NCBI GenBank assembly: GCA_030432565.1
Contig: JAUIGV010000005.1
Location: 170,079 to 234,078 of the forward strand
Source of the DNA: Verrucomicrobiia bacterium
Lineage (GTDB): Bacteria; Verrucomicrobiota; Verrucomicrobiia; Verrucomicrobiales; Akkermansiaceae
DNA length: 64,000 bases
Reading direction: 5' to 3'
The translations under genes and the position numbers were made by a program. Below the pieces are notes generated by a model, which worked only from the letters and a program-made list of their open reading frames with translations, did not search any database and had not been told where the DNA came from. Positions 55,399-63,915 of this stretch are shown piece by piece; within the stretch, counting starts at the first letter, position 1; every line of letters begins with the position of its first letter.

Positions 55399-56616
55399 AT
55401 GCGTTTTGACGAACTTGGTCTGAAAGAGACCGTCCTCGAGGCCGTGACCGAGTCCGGCTACGAGACCCCCACCCCGATTCAGGCCCAGGCCATCCCTCTC
55501 ATTTTGGATGGAAAGGACGTCATTGGCGCTTCTCAAACCGGCACCGGAAAGACCGCAGCCTTTGCCCTGCCATCGCTTTCCAAAATCGAGCCCATCGGGA
55601 AACCACAGATTTTAGTCCTCGAACCGACTCGCGAACTCGCCGATCAGGTCGCCGACCAATTCCTCCACTACGGGAACAAGACAGGCTGCAAAGTCGCCCT
55701 GCTTTACGGTGGCGTCGGCCACGGAAAACAGGATGAACAACTCAAGGCCGGTGCCGATATCGTTGTTGCGACTCCCGGCCGCCTTGTCGATCACTTCTAT
55801 CGCGGCACGATGAAGTTCAAGGAGATCAAAATCCTCATCCTCGATGAAGTCGATCGCATGCTCGACATGGGCTTCCTTCCCCAGGTTCGCAAAATCATTA
55901 ACATCTGCCCGTGGAACAACGACGAACAAACACGCCAGACTCTTTTCTTCTCGGCCACCATGCCTCCTGTCATTGCCGGTTTTGCCGAATGGTGCCTCAC
56001 TGATCCGGAGACGGTTGAAATCGCTCGTCGCGAAGTCGCCGCCACCGTCTCGCACGCCTTCTTCCCCGTCGCCATGACCCAGCGCGACGAGCTTCTTCTC
56101 GGGCTCCTTGAGAAAACGAACTACGACTCGCTCATGATCTTCACCCGGACCCGCAAGGAGGCCGACGTCATCACCAATCTCCTTCAGCAGCAGGAAGCGA
56201 TCGGGGACAAGGTGGTCGCGATGCACTCCGACATCCGCCAAAATGACCGCATGAAGGCTCTCAAAGGATTCAAGGATGGGACCTACAAAATCCTCGTCGC
56301 GACCGATGTCGCTGCCCGCGGAATCGATATCTCCGACGTCACCCACGTCATCAACTACCGCGTCCCTGAAAACGCCGAAGACTACGTTCACCGGATTGGC
56401 CGGACCGGTCGCGCCGAAAAAGAAGGTGATGCTTTCACCATCCTGACCGCCGACGAACTTGAGTTCGCCGACGCCGTCGAAGGTTTCATCAGCAAGAAAA
56501 TCGAGCGCAAACAGCTGGAAGGTTTCGACTACCAATACACCGCTCTTCTCGACACCGAGAAGCGGAAACCGATCAAAAAACCTCGCCGTGGAGGCGGCAA
56601 GCGCCGACGCCGCTAA
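55399..56616 (+). CDS. DEAD-box ATP-dependent RNA helicase (RhlE-like)
   Basis: A 405-residue RNA helicase, probably acting in RNA decay or ribosome assembly in the cytoplasm. Motifs in order: Q motif (GYETPTPIQAQAIP), ASQTGTGKT (I), PTRELADQ (Ia), TPGRLVD (Ib), DEVDRMLDMGF (II, DEVD instead of DEAD), FSATMPP (III), the second RecA-like domain with ATDVAARGIDI (V) and HRIGRTGR (VI). The C-terminal tail is Lys/Arg-rich (KPRRGGGKRRRR). DEVD is a known variant of the motif. It is followed 37 bases later by ruvC. Confidence 0.95.
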   Translation: MRFDELGLKETVLEAVTESGYETPTPIQAQAIPLILDGKDVIGASQTGTGKTAAFALPSLSKIEPIGKPQILVLEPTRELADQVADQFLHYGNKTGCKVALLYGGVGHGKQDEQLKAGADIVVATPGRLVDHFYRGTMKFKEIKILILDEVDRMLDMGFLPQVRKIINICPWNNDEQTRQTLFFSATMPPVIAGFAEWCLTDPETVEIARREVAATVSHAFFPVAMTQRDELLLGLLEKTNYDSLMIFTRTRKEADVITNLLQQQEAIGDKVVAMHSDIRQNDRMKALKGFKDGTYKILVATDVAARGIDISDVTHVINYRVPENAEDYVHRIGRTGRAEKEGDAFTILTADELEFADAVEGFISKKIERKQLEGFDYQYTALLDTEKRKPIKKPRRGGGKRRRR

Positions 56617-56653
56617 GACGGGCCTCCACTCGGAGACCTGCACCATTTAAGCC

Positions 56654-57157
56654 GTGCGAACTCTTGGAATTGACCCCGCCATCCGGAATACCGGGTATGC
56701 CATCCTTGAAGGCGATCACGCCTCGGCGAAGGCGCTCGACTACGGTGTCATCTCCATCCCTCAAAGGATCAAACAATCCTGCGCACTGGAGGCGGTCTGC
56801 ACAGGCGTTCGCAATCTCATCGAAAAATGGAAACCCGATGAAGTTGCCATCGAAGGGATCATTTACGTGCAATCGCACCGCACCGCCATCTCCATGGGAG
56901 CTGCCCGCGCCGCCCCCCTCATCGCGGCCGCCAGCTATGGACTCAAGGTTTACGAATATTCCCCTAAAAAGGTGAAGAAAGCCATCGTCGGCAAAGGAAC
57001 CGCCGACAAAAACCAGGTCGCTTTCATGATCCGTGCCCTACTCGGGCTCGCCGAAACCCCGCCGTCCGATGCTGCCGATGCCATGGCCATTGCGCTGGCG
57101 CACTTGCAGGCCTCGGATCCTCGCCGCGCCGCCCTTCTCGACCGCCGGGAAGTGTGA
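56654..57157 (+). CDS. ruvC: Crossover junction endodeoxyribonuclease RuvC
   Basis: The nuclease that resolves Holliday junctions with RuvAB. The GTG start at 56654 gives 167 residues, the normal length. Catalytic acidic residues are Asp7 (GIDPA), Glu67 (AIEG), Asp139 and Asp142 (SDAADAMAIAL), matching the E. coli Asp7/Glu66/Asp138/Asp141 spacing. The region KKAIVGKGTADKNQV is typical. ruvA and ruvB are not adjacent. It lies between the DEAD-box gene and a DUF3472 gene on one strand. Confidence 0.96.
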   Translation: MRTLGIDPAIRNTGYAILEGDHASAKALDYGVISIPQRIKQSCALEAVCTGVRNLIEKWKPDEVAIEGIIYVQSHRTAISMGAARAAPLIAAASYGLKVYEYSPKKVKKAIVGKGTADKNQVAFMIRALLGLAETPPSDAADAMAIALAHLQASDPRRAALLDRREV

Positions 57158-57191
57158 GTGACTTCACCCAACCACACAATTCTATCCCACC

Positions 57192-58436
57192 ATGAAAGCA
57201 GTCCTCGCCATTCCCTGCCTCCTTCAATTCGCGTTGGGTGCACCACTGAAGATTCCGGCTTTCACGGCCTATCTTGATCCCGATCCAAACGGGGCCCGGG
57301 TCTCAAAAGATGAGGGAATCACCCGCTGGAACAAGGGAGCCAACCAGATCAAGTGGTATGGTCAGCTTAAAAACACCGGCAAACTCTCGGCGCAGGTTCG
57401 CCTTACTTTGAAAAAAAACGAGAAGTTGGATCTCGGCCTGAACCTTGGAGATCACTCCAAAAAACTCACTCTCACCGGAACCGGATCCTCCATGCTGGCT
57501 GACTTCGGCAAGTTTCCGGTGACGAAAACCGGCTATCACACCTTCGCGCTTAGTTCACCAGCCCCGCGCGGGAAAATCGAAGAGCTCATCCTCGATGGAT
57601 CTCCCACCAAAGACGCTCACTTTAACTTGAAACCCCGGCGCAACGCGGCCTCGGTTCATCTGTCCTACTCCATTGAAAGTGGCGAAGAAGTCTCGGCTTT
57701 TTACTGCGAAATGACAGGCATTGAGGATCCCCTGTGGACCTACTACATGGCATGCGGATGGCATCGGGGATATTTCGGAATGCAGGTCAACAGCCCCACC
57801 GAACGACGCATCATTTTCAGCGTCTGGGACAGCGGCGGCGAGGCTGTCGATCGAGACAAGGTCGGACAGGAAGACCGCGTCACCTTGGTCGCCAAAGGAG
57901 CAAAGGTGAACAGCGGAAGCTTCGGTAACGAAGGCACCGGCGGACATAGTCACCTCAAGTATCCTTGGAAAACCGGCGAGAAACAGCGCTTTCTGGTGAC
58001 CGCAGAACCGGTCGACGCCACTCACACGATCTTTGCCGGCTACTATTTTCATCCCGACAAAAAAGATTGGATGTTGATCTCAAGCTGGAAGGCCCCGAAG
58101 GAAGGGAAGCGGCTTCGCGGGCTGTACTCGTTCTCTGAAAACTTCGCCGGAAAAAACGGAAACCTTCTCCGGAAAGCCAGCTATGGAAATCAATGGATTC
58201 GCACCGCGACCGGGAAGTGGAAAGAAATCACCACCGCAAAATTCAGCCACGACGGTACCGGTAAAGCCGACCGCCTCGATCGCTATATGGGCCTGACCAA
58301 AGCGAATGAGTTCTTTCTCTCACAGGGCGGCTTCGTGGAGGGTTACACCAGGTTTGGAACTCCCTTCGAACGGAAACCCGGCGGTCCTTCGCCCGAGGCC
58401 ATGAAGCTTCCCCCGCTGCCTCCGATCAAGAAGTAG
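57192..58436 (+). CDS. Exported DUF5077/DUF3472 protein
   Basis: A 414-residue exported protein (signal peptide about 1-16). The N-terminal half resembles DUF5077, and the C-terminal half is DUF3472: SAFYCEMTG, CGWHRGYFGMQVNS, RRIIFSVWDSGG, GNEGTGGHSHLKYPWKTGE and RGLYSFSENFAGKNG. Proteins of this kind are common in Bacteroidetes and PVC bacteria near carbohydrate genes, but the function is unknown. The gene runs 34 bases after ruvC and its end overlaps the end of the FAD oxidoreductase gene by 11 bases in convergent orientation. Confidence 0.8.
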   Translation: MKAVLAIPCLLQFALGAPLKIPAFTAYLDPDPNGARVSKDEGITRWNKGANQIKWYGQLKNTGKLSAQVRLTLKKNEKLDLGLNLGDHSKKLTLTGTGSSMLADFGKFPVTKTGYHTFALSSPAPRGKIEELILDGSPTKDAHFNLKPRRNAASVHLSYSIESGEEVSAFYCEMTGIEDPLWTYYMACGWHRGYFGMQVNSPTERRIIFSVWDSGGEAVDRDKVGQEDRVTLVAKGAKVNSGSFGNEGTGGHSHLKYPWKTGEKQRFLVTAEPVDATHTIFAGYYFHPDKKDWMLISSWKAPKEGKRLRGLYSFSENFAGKNGNLLRKASYGNQWIRTATGKWKEITTAKFSHDGTGKADRLDRYMGLTKANEFFLSQGGFVEGYTRFGTPFERKPGGPSPEAMKLPPLPPIKK

Positions 58437-59652
58437 CCAAAACGGCTGCAGCAGCAGATTTCCCCGAACTGATTGCGCCCTCGATCGAGGCACTCACCGC
58501 GTGATCTCCACAAATCAGGATTCCGTCGATTTCGCGAACTCCTACCGGATTCGTTTCCGTCTGCGTCGGAAGGGCCTCTTTGATCAGGTCCGTCCTGAGA
58601 TGTTTCCAAGCGAAGACTTCCTCTCCGAACCACCCCCTCAGCTCCTTTTGCACGACCTCAATCAAGTTGTTTCTGCGATCTTCACCGAGAACGGAGACTG
58701 AAATTAAAGCCTTGTCCGGAGGGGCGTAAGCCGGAGCAACATCACTCATCACCGCGACATTGTTCACCACCCCATCTTGGGTTCCATTGAGCGCGATAAT
58801 GCCTTCACCAAGCGGCGATTTCCCCGCTCGAAAATAAAGATTGGTCACTGCGCGCCATTGGGGCTCGAACGCCCTAAAACCATCCACGAGACGGGCTGCT
58901 GCCGAAGCATTTGTGGCAACAATCACCTGGCTTGCTTCGATCTCCCCGCCATTTTCCAAAACAACACCACCCGCACCCACAGATGAGACCGGAGAGTTCA
59001 GGCGAATCGAGGCAGCCGGTAAACGGTCTGCCAATTGCCTGGGGATCTCCCCCATCCCTTTGGCCGGAACAGTAGCGCTCCCCTCGCTAAACATTCTAAA
59101 GGTAAACTCAAACATCCGGCTGGAAGTCTGAAGCTCTCGCTCCAGAAAAATCCCCCCGTAAAAACTACGGAAGAAGATATCGATCATCTTGGCTGAGAAG
59201 CCAAATTCCCGAAGGTAAGACTCTGTCGCTTGATCCGGGCGCCCGAAAATCTCACTCTTTTCAAGATCCAAAACCTTCTGGCGCAAAACCGCCACTCTAA
59301 GCTTGTCGAAGACCGTCCCGATCGGAGCCAAGGCAGAAGCCACCAGATCCCTTGGCCGACGAAACACATCCATGACCCGGCAAAGCTTCGAACCATTAAA
59401 AACCACCGCTCCCGGCTCAAAAGATTTGAGGTCCAGCGCGTCCAAATCGAGCATCTCTCCGGCCTCCGGATAGGCATCGAGATAAACCTGAAATCCCCGG
59501 TCGAGAAGGAAGCCATCGATCTCATCGGTTCGCACACGGCCACCCACCCCGTCGGAAGCTTCAAGAACCACCACCTCTCGGCCGCTTCGGTGCAAGGTCA
59601 CAGCACAGGCCAGCCCGGAAAGCCCGGCTCCCACAATCACGATCGGCTTCAT
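58426..59652 (-). CDS. FAD-dependent amine-oxidase/phytoene-desaturase-type oxidoreductase
   Basis: A 408-residue flavoprotein. The ATG at 59652 is chosen because a good ribosome binding site (AGGAG, five bases before it) is present, and the nucleotide-binding motif starts at once (MKPIVIVGAGLSGLACAVTL, then VLEASDGVGGRVRT). The middle has a substrate-domain pattern (DRGFQVYLDAYPEA), and the C-terminus has the FAD-closing motif ILICGDHAVSASIEGAISSG. The substrate is unknown; related proteins are carotenoid desaturases or uncharacterised amine oxidases. It converges with the DUF3472 gene. Confidence 0.88.
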   Translation of the reverse strand: MKPIVIVGAGLSGLACAVTLHRSGREVVVLEASDGVGGRVRTDEIDGFLLDRGFQVYLDAYPEAGEMLDLDALDLKSFEPGAVVFNGSKLCRVMDVFRRPRDLVASALAPIGTVFDKLRVAVLRQKVLDLEKSEIFGRPDQATESYLREFGFSAKMIDIFFRSFYGGIFLERELQTSSRMFEFTFRMFSEGSATVPAKGMGEIPRQLADRLPAASIRLNSPVSSVGAGGVVLENGGEIEASQVIVATNASAAARLVDGFRAFEPQWRAVTNLYFRAGKSPLGEGIIALNGTQDGVVNNVAVMSDVAPAYAPPDKALISVSVLGEDRRNNLIEVVQKELRGWFGEEVFAWKHLRTDLIKEALPTQTETNPVGVREIDGILICGDHAVSASIEGAISSGKSAAAAVLATS

Positions 59653-59696
59653 TTCTCCTACATCGCTCAACAACCGAATCATGGCAAGGGCAGACC

Positions 59697-59734
59697 AAAA
59701 AAGAACCCGGTTGCGACACTGCGCAACCGGGTTC
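59697..59734 (-). terminator. Rho-independent terminator of the Na/Pi cotransporter gene
   Basis: The 13-bp stem GAACCCGGTTGCG (59703-59715) pairs perfectly with CGCAACCGGGTTC (59722-59734) around ACACTG. On the minus strand it is followed by a U run (A run 59697-59702). It lies 22 bases beyond the stop of the gene at 59756. Confidence 0.88.
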
Positions 59735-59755
59735 CGGGGAGATCAGTCCGACGAC

Positions 59756-61507
59756 CTAGTCGGGAACCACCGAATCACTTGCATCCATCACGCCGCGGGC
59801 GTGATTTGCAAGAGTCTTCAACTGGGTGTTGATGTCGGTGTAGAGCATCTCGATTCGGATATCACCTTCATTCATTCGTCTGACAGCCTGCTTGTTAAAG
59901 GTTTTCCGCATGCTCTTCGACTGCTGCTCAAGTGACTCAACCGCCGAAATCACATCGGCTGGAGTCTTCCGAAGCAGGTAGTTTTCCACGGTTCGGAGCG
60001 CCTGTCCCACCACCGTGGTGATTTGCCCGATCTTCTCAACGTGATGATCGGTGAACTGATATCCCTTGTTATATTTACGCTCGGTCAGTTTCACAAGGCG
60101 GTAGATACAGTCGGTCGCCTCTTCGAGTTCGGTGACGATGCGAATCATGGCGGTGACGCGGTAGGCGTTTTCCTCATCCATGTCTCGAGCAACACACTTC
60201 ACAAGATACTCCGTGATATCCTCCATCATGAGATCAGCCTCGTCCTCCATCTTCTTGAGGCGGGAAACCTCTGAGGAGAGATCGGCAGCGGGTTGATCAA
60301 AGATCTTGGTAAACCCTTCGAACATCTCGTTGGTGTGGGTCGCCATCTTGCGGACCGAATCTTCAGCCTCGGCAAGGTTCAGCTCGCCAAGATCAACGAG
60401 GTTTTGAGAGATGTAGCGCAGACGCTTCTCGTCTTTCGGAGCATCCTTGTTGGGCTTCACCCACTTCTCAACCGTCCGGGCGATCTGCGGAACAAACCAA
60501 ACCAGAATTGCGATGTTGATCAGGTTAAACGAAGTGTGGAAAATCGCGGTGGCAAAGGCCACTTTTGCCGATGGAAATACGGCATCGCCTCCTTCTTTCC
60601 ATTCCTTTTTCGCCTCCTTGAAACTATCGGGCAAACTCTCGGCGACATTCCAAACAATGGCGGTAAAACCAAGGAAGACCACGAGCATCCAGACCGTTCC
60701 GATCATATTGAACAAGAAGTGTGCTCTCGCGGCTCTCTTCGCATCAGTGGTGGCCCCCAGCGAGGCCAACCAAGCGGTCACCGTTGTTCCGATGTTCTCA
60801 CCGAGAACAACTGCAGCCGAAATCTTAAACGCTTCATAGGGATCTGACCCAAACCAGCCTGCGGAAGCACATGTGATGGTGATGGCCATCGCCGCAGATG
60901 AGGATTGCACAACCAGGGTCAGCACAACTCCCGCGATCATGAAGAGGACATAAGTGAGATACCCTTTGTCGCTAAGAAGACCAATCCAGTAAGTGATCAT
61001 GTCGATCACACCCTGATCACTCTTAACACCTGACTTGAGATCAGGCACTGCGTCCTTCAATTCACCCAGGCCAAGAAAGAGCAGTCCAAATCCCAGAACA
61101 AACTCTCCAAAGGATTTCCACTTTCCCTTTCCAACGAAAAACAGAGGGAAACCCACTCCGATAATTGGAACTGCGATCTTGGCGACGCTGAACTTACCCA
61201 CTGCCGCGATAATCCACGCAGTCAGAGTCGTTCCGAGGTTTGCCCCCATAATCACTCCGATCGATTCAACCAGAGTCAGGAGCCCAACGTTGACAAAGGA
61301 GACAACGAGCACTGTCGTGGCTGAGGAAGACTGGACCAACCCGGTGGTCACCAGGCCGGTCAGGACGCCCTTAAAGCGGTTTCCCGTGATGGAAGAAAGA
61401 GCCGCGCGCATCTTGGCGCCAGCGAATTTTTGCACTCCTTCTGACATGACTTTCATGCCGAATAAGAAAATGCCCAGCGCTCCTAGAATCTGCAATATTG
61501 TGCTCAT
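59756..61507 (-). CDS. Na+/phosphate cotransporter (NptA/PhoU-type)
   Basis: A 583-residue inner-membrane protein that imports phosphate with sodium. The ATG at 61507 begins a hydrophobic stretch (ILQILGALGIFLFGMKVMSEG). Two inverted repeats carry the family motifs: GLVQSSSATTVLVVSFV and VVQSSSAAMAITITCASAG, plus GANLGTT and GENIGTT, which line the transport path. Residues about 380-583 are a PhoU-like helical domain (AEDSVRKMATHTNEMFEG and MIRIVTELEEATDCIYRLV). It is transcribed away from a gap rich in TGTCAC repeats and faces the PstS-like and porin genes, consistent with a phosphate-starvation unit. Confidence 0.93.
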   Translation of the reverse strand: MSTILQILGALGIFLFGMKVMSEGVQKFAGAKMRAALSSITGNRFKGVLTGLVTTGLVQSSSATTVLVVSFVNVGLLTLVESIGVIMGANLGTTLTAWIIAAVGKFSVAKIAVPIIGVGFPLFFVGKGKWKSFGEFVLGFGLLFLGLGELKDAVPDLKSGVKSDQGVIDMITYWIGLLSDKGYLTYVLFMIAGVVLTLVVQSSSAAMAITITCASAGWFGSDPYEAFKISAAVVLGENIGTTVTAWLASLGATTDAKRAARAHFLFNMIGTVWMLVVFLGFTAIVWNVAESLPDSFKEAKKEWKEGGDAVFPSAKVAFATAIFHTSFNLINIAILVWFVPQIARTVEKWVKPNKDAPKDEKRLRYISQNLVDLGELNLAEAEDSVRKMATHTNEMFEGFTKIFDQPAADLSSEVSRLKKMEDEADLMMEDITEYLVKCVARDMDEENAYRVTAMIRIVTELEEATDCIYRLVKLTERKYNKGYQFTDHHVEKIGQITTVVGQALRTVENYLLRKTPADVISAVESLEQQSKSMRKTFNKQAVRRMNEGDIRIEMLYTDINTQLKTLANHARGVMDASDSVVPD

Positions 61508-61874
61508 CGATTGTGTAGTTTCGTCTCCTTTGCGGGACTCGAAGACGATCAAACTCAATCTCGCGGGAGATGTCAGGATTTTTTTGTGTCATTCCTGTCA
61601 CATTCATTTTGAGCAAGTTTGTCTAAGGAATCTCCCCACCCTAACGACAACCATGCCATACCCGATGAATGCAGTAGAAATCGTGCTTTTAGGGGCCCGA
61701 AATTGATCCGGGAATCCCGTTTGTGACATTTCTGTGACAAAAAGGTTTTTTAGATTCCAACATTTCTGTCACAATTTCCGTTCCTTCGTAACGAATCCGT
61801 CACAGACACCCTCATTTTGAACAAGTCAGCAACCATGCTGAATTCCTCCCAAAGGATGACGGTGACGACACATC
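61508..61874. other. Phosphate-island intergenic region
   Basis: This 367-base gap separates the divergent Na/Pi and PstS-like genes and holds several TGTCA(C/T) elements (61587-61592, 61596-61601, 61723-61739, 61766-61773, 61798-61804). No gene is evident, and a 223-codon plus-strand frame reading in from the left is a shadow of the transporter. Confidence 0.6.
61723..61739 (-). promoter_or_regulatory. PHO-box-like element
   Basis: Read on the minus strand, the sequence is TGTCACAGAAATGTCAC, two TGTCAC units with an 11-bp period. This spacing equals that of E. coli PHO boxes (CTGTCAT units, 11-bp period). It lies about 215 bases before the Na/Pi gene and about 135 bases before the PstS-like gene. 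A PhoB-type regulator is expected but not in the window. Confidence 0.5.
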
Positions 61875-62231
61875 ATGAACAAGGTAAGAAACAAACTCCT
61901 CGCCCAATCTGCACTGGCTTCAGCTTTTTGGATGCCGGTATTTGGTAGCGATAGGCCCGGATCTACCGATTTGGGCGGTATTCCCTCCAGCAACGCTACC
62001 GCTGACTTCTGCGATTTAAGAACCTTGTCGTCGTCCGCTGGGACCACCACTGCGACCTATGCCGGGACGCTTGTGATCATGGGTTCAGACACTCCTGGCC
62101 CCAAAATGGTTTCTCAACTCAAGAAAGCCTGCGTGGCCGCTGGAAACAAAACCGAATTTGAAATCGCAGCCGAAGAATCTTCCCAGGCATTCTCAAAACT
62201 TCTTCCAGGAACGGCAAATATTGGTTGGTAA
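61875..62231 (+). pseudogene. Truncated PstS-like phosphate-binding protein
   Basis: 118 codons starting with a signal-like leader (LLAQSALASAFWMPVFGS). The segment LVIMGSDTPGPKMVSQLKKA, then FEIAAEESSQAFSKLLPGTANIG, matches the first lobe of PstS proteins of the IKGSDTLGAKMVPQLAEAF type. The frame ends with TAA right where the SSR phosphate-binding motif would follow, and no continuation is found in the other frames up to the porin gene. It is therefore probably a remnant, although a short functional protein cannot be excluded. It is preceded by PHO-box-like repeats and followed by the porin. Confidence 0.6.
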
Positions 62232-62378
62232 GGCCAACCGCAACCCCAAACAGGAAGTAACCCACCCTCCTTTCTCCCCTATCTGCTCCGGTCCAAAACC
62301 CCTTCAAGCCTATCCCACCAAAATACCTATCTAGCAGCTAAACCGCTACGAACAAAAAACCGAAATGATAAAAACAAA

Positions 62379-63638
62379 ATGAACAAACAGAACTGCTTAA
62401 AAAGCCATGCTACGTTAGTCTGCACGGGCTTGCTTAGCGCACAACTCGTCACTGCCGGTAACGCCGGGTCGGTATTGGATGACATCAATCCCATGGTGAC
62501 GGACTTCAATAAATGTGACGTTTTTGACAAGAACACCTTATATGCAAGTGATAGCGGATTTATAAGAAAGATTAAACTACAGGGCCGATATCATAGCCAG
62601 TATATCAGTCAGGTTGAGTATATTGACGGTGTCCGGGATAATGAATTTGATCAAATTCAACACCGCCGGGCTCGAATCCAAATGAGCTTCGATTTTGCAA
62701 ACAATCTATCATTTGGGTTCGACGCCAACTTTTCAGATGGCGATGGTTCCAGCACAGATCTAGTGAAAAATGGCGATACTTTCATTAATAATTTCCAGAC
62801 CATCAACGTCCAATGGCAGCCTTCCGATGATTTCTACGTGATTATCGGTAAAGATAAGCAGGACATTACCCGTGAGGACATTCAATCCTCGAGGTTTATT
62901 AAAACCATCGAGCGTGCCCCCATCGTAAACGAAATCGGGCAGCAACGTCCATGGGGAGCTCAGGTAGGGTTCGTCATCAATGGGATTGAACAACGCTTTG
63001 GTGCTTGGGTTTATGGTGCCTATGATCAAGGTCCGGAGTGGGTCGACTTTCGTGCCAATAAAGGAGCCTCCTACAACCTAACCGTTCCAGTGAATGAAAA
63101 CCTCGACTTCCACTTCGACTGGAATTACGTCGACAACGACGGTGGTCGTGAGCGTGCACGGGGAAACGCTGAAGTCGGCACCTTCGGGTCAGCTTACGAG
63201 CATGCATTTGCCTTGGGAATCGACTACGAAAAAGACCGGTTCAAACTCATTTCCGACTTCATCTACGGCGCCAACCGCGAACGATCGGGTGCCTATCGGG
63301 GGTCTAAAGAAATTCCAGCTGGAAATGATACGTGGGGATTTTACGTGATGCCTTCCTATAAAATCACTGAAAAACTCGAAGGTGTATTTCGCTACCAATA
63401 CATGGATTCAGGTCGCGAACAACGCACTCAGCGATTTGGAAACGACGGCGGCGGGGATAGGAATGCACGTTTTAATGTTGAAAACTACCACTCGGTTTAC
63501 GCTGGATTTCAGTATTTCCTTTGCGGAGAAAACCTCAAATTGATGTGTGGCTATGAGCATGCTTGGGGTGACCTCTTCGGAACAAACACCGAAATCGAAA
63601 CCAGAAGCTTGCAGTTTGGACTGCGAACCTATTTTTAG
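62379..63638 (+). CDS. OprP/OprO-type phosphate-selective porin
   Basis: A 419-residue outer-membrane beta-barrel protein with a signal peptide (about 1-26, LLSAQLVTA). The pattern IKLQGRYHSQYI, HRRARIQMSFDFANNLSFGFDANFSDGDG and the many alternating beta strands are typical of the OprP/OprO family, and the last residue is Phe (LRTYF), as needed for barrel assembly. The N-terminus contains a negatively charged plug-like stretch. It lies 147 bases after the PstS remnant and would admit phosphate across the outer membrane. The family also includes polyphosphate-type porins. Confidence 0.85.
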   Translation: MNKQNCLKSHATLVCTGLLSAQLVTAGNAGSVLDDINPMVTDFNKCDVFDKNTLYASDSGFIRKIKLQGRYHSQYISQVEYIDGVRDNEFDQIQHRRARIQMSFDFANNLSFGFDANFSDGDGSSTDLVKNGDTFINNFQTINVQWQPSDDFYVIIGKDKQDITREDIQSSRFIKTIERAPIVNEIGQQRPWGAQVGFVINGIEQRFGAWVYGAYDQGPEWVDFRANKGASYNLTVPVNENLDFHFDWNYVDNDGGRERARGNAEVGTFGSAYEHAFALGIDYEKDRFKLISDFIYGANRERSGAYRGSKEIPAGNDTWGFYVMPSYKITEKLEGVFRYQYMDSGREQRTQRFGNDGGGDRNARFNVENYHSVYAGFQYFLCGENLKLMCGYEHAWGDLFGTNTEIETRSLQFGLRTYF

Positions 63639-63679
63639 TCGCTATCGCTAAACATTGGGACTTCCAACACGATTTTCGA

Positions 63680-63709
63680 ATGGCCCGGTTCCGGAAGGAT
63701 CCGGGCCAT
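63680..63709 (+). terminator. Hairpin after the porin gene
   Basis: ATGGCCCGG (63680-63688) pairs with CCGGGCCAT (63701-63709), with a 12-base loop. It begins 42 bases after the porin stop. There is no U run, so it may be a weak or factor-dependent terminator. Confidence 0.45.
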
Positions 63710-63711
63710 AA

Positions 63712-63915
63712 GCGTCTGGCCTCAACGACGAAAACCAATGGACCTGCGAGTGGGCGCTTTCCCTGCGTTCAGAAGTCGTGACCCATCGCTGGGGAGTCAT
63801 GACTGTGGCCTTCATCGGTGACAATGGTGATGAGGACAAAGGGGTGACCAATGCGGATCACCAAGGTCTCTTCTGGTGGCCTGACCCCGGAAAATTGGAC
63901 AATTCAAAAATGTAG
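63712..63915 (+). pseudogene. Orphan open frame crossing the insertion-sequence edge
   Basis: A 67-codon plus-strand frame without a start codon at its beginning (first ATG at 63799) reads through to a TAG at 63913-63915, past the likely left end of the insertion sequence. The text is not recognised (it includes VTHRWGVMTVAFIGDNGDED). It may be a broken host gene fragment. The rest of the 63639-63942 gap holds only the hairpin. Confidence 0.25.

Noticed and set aside
63648..63851. 67-codon minus-strand frame after the porin
   Set aside because: It crosses the post-porin hairpin and shows no family pattern.
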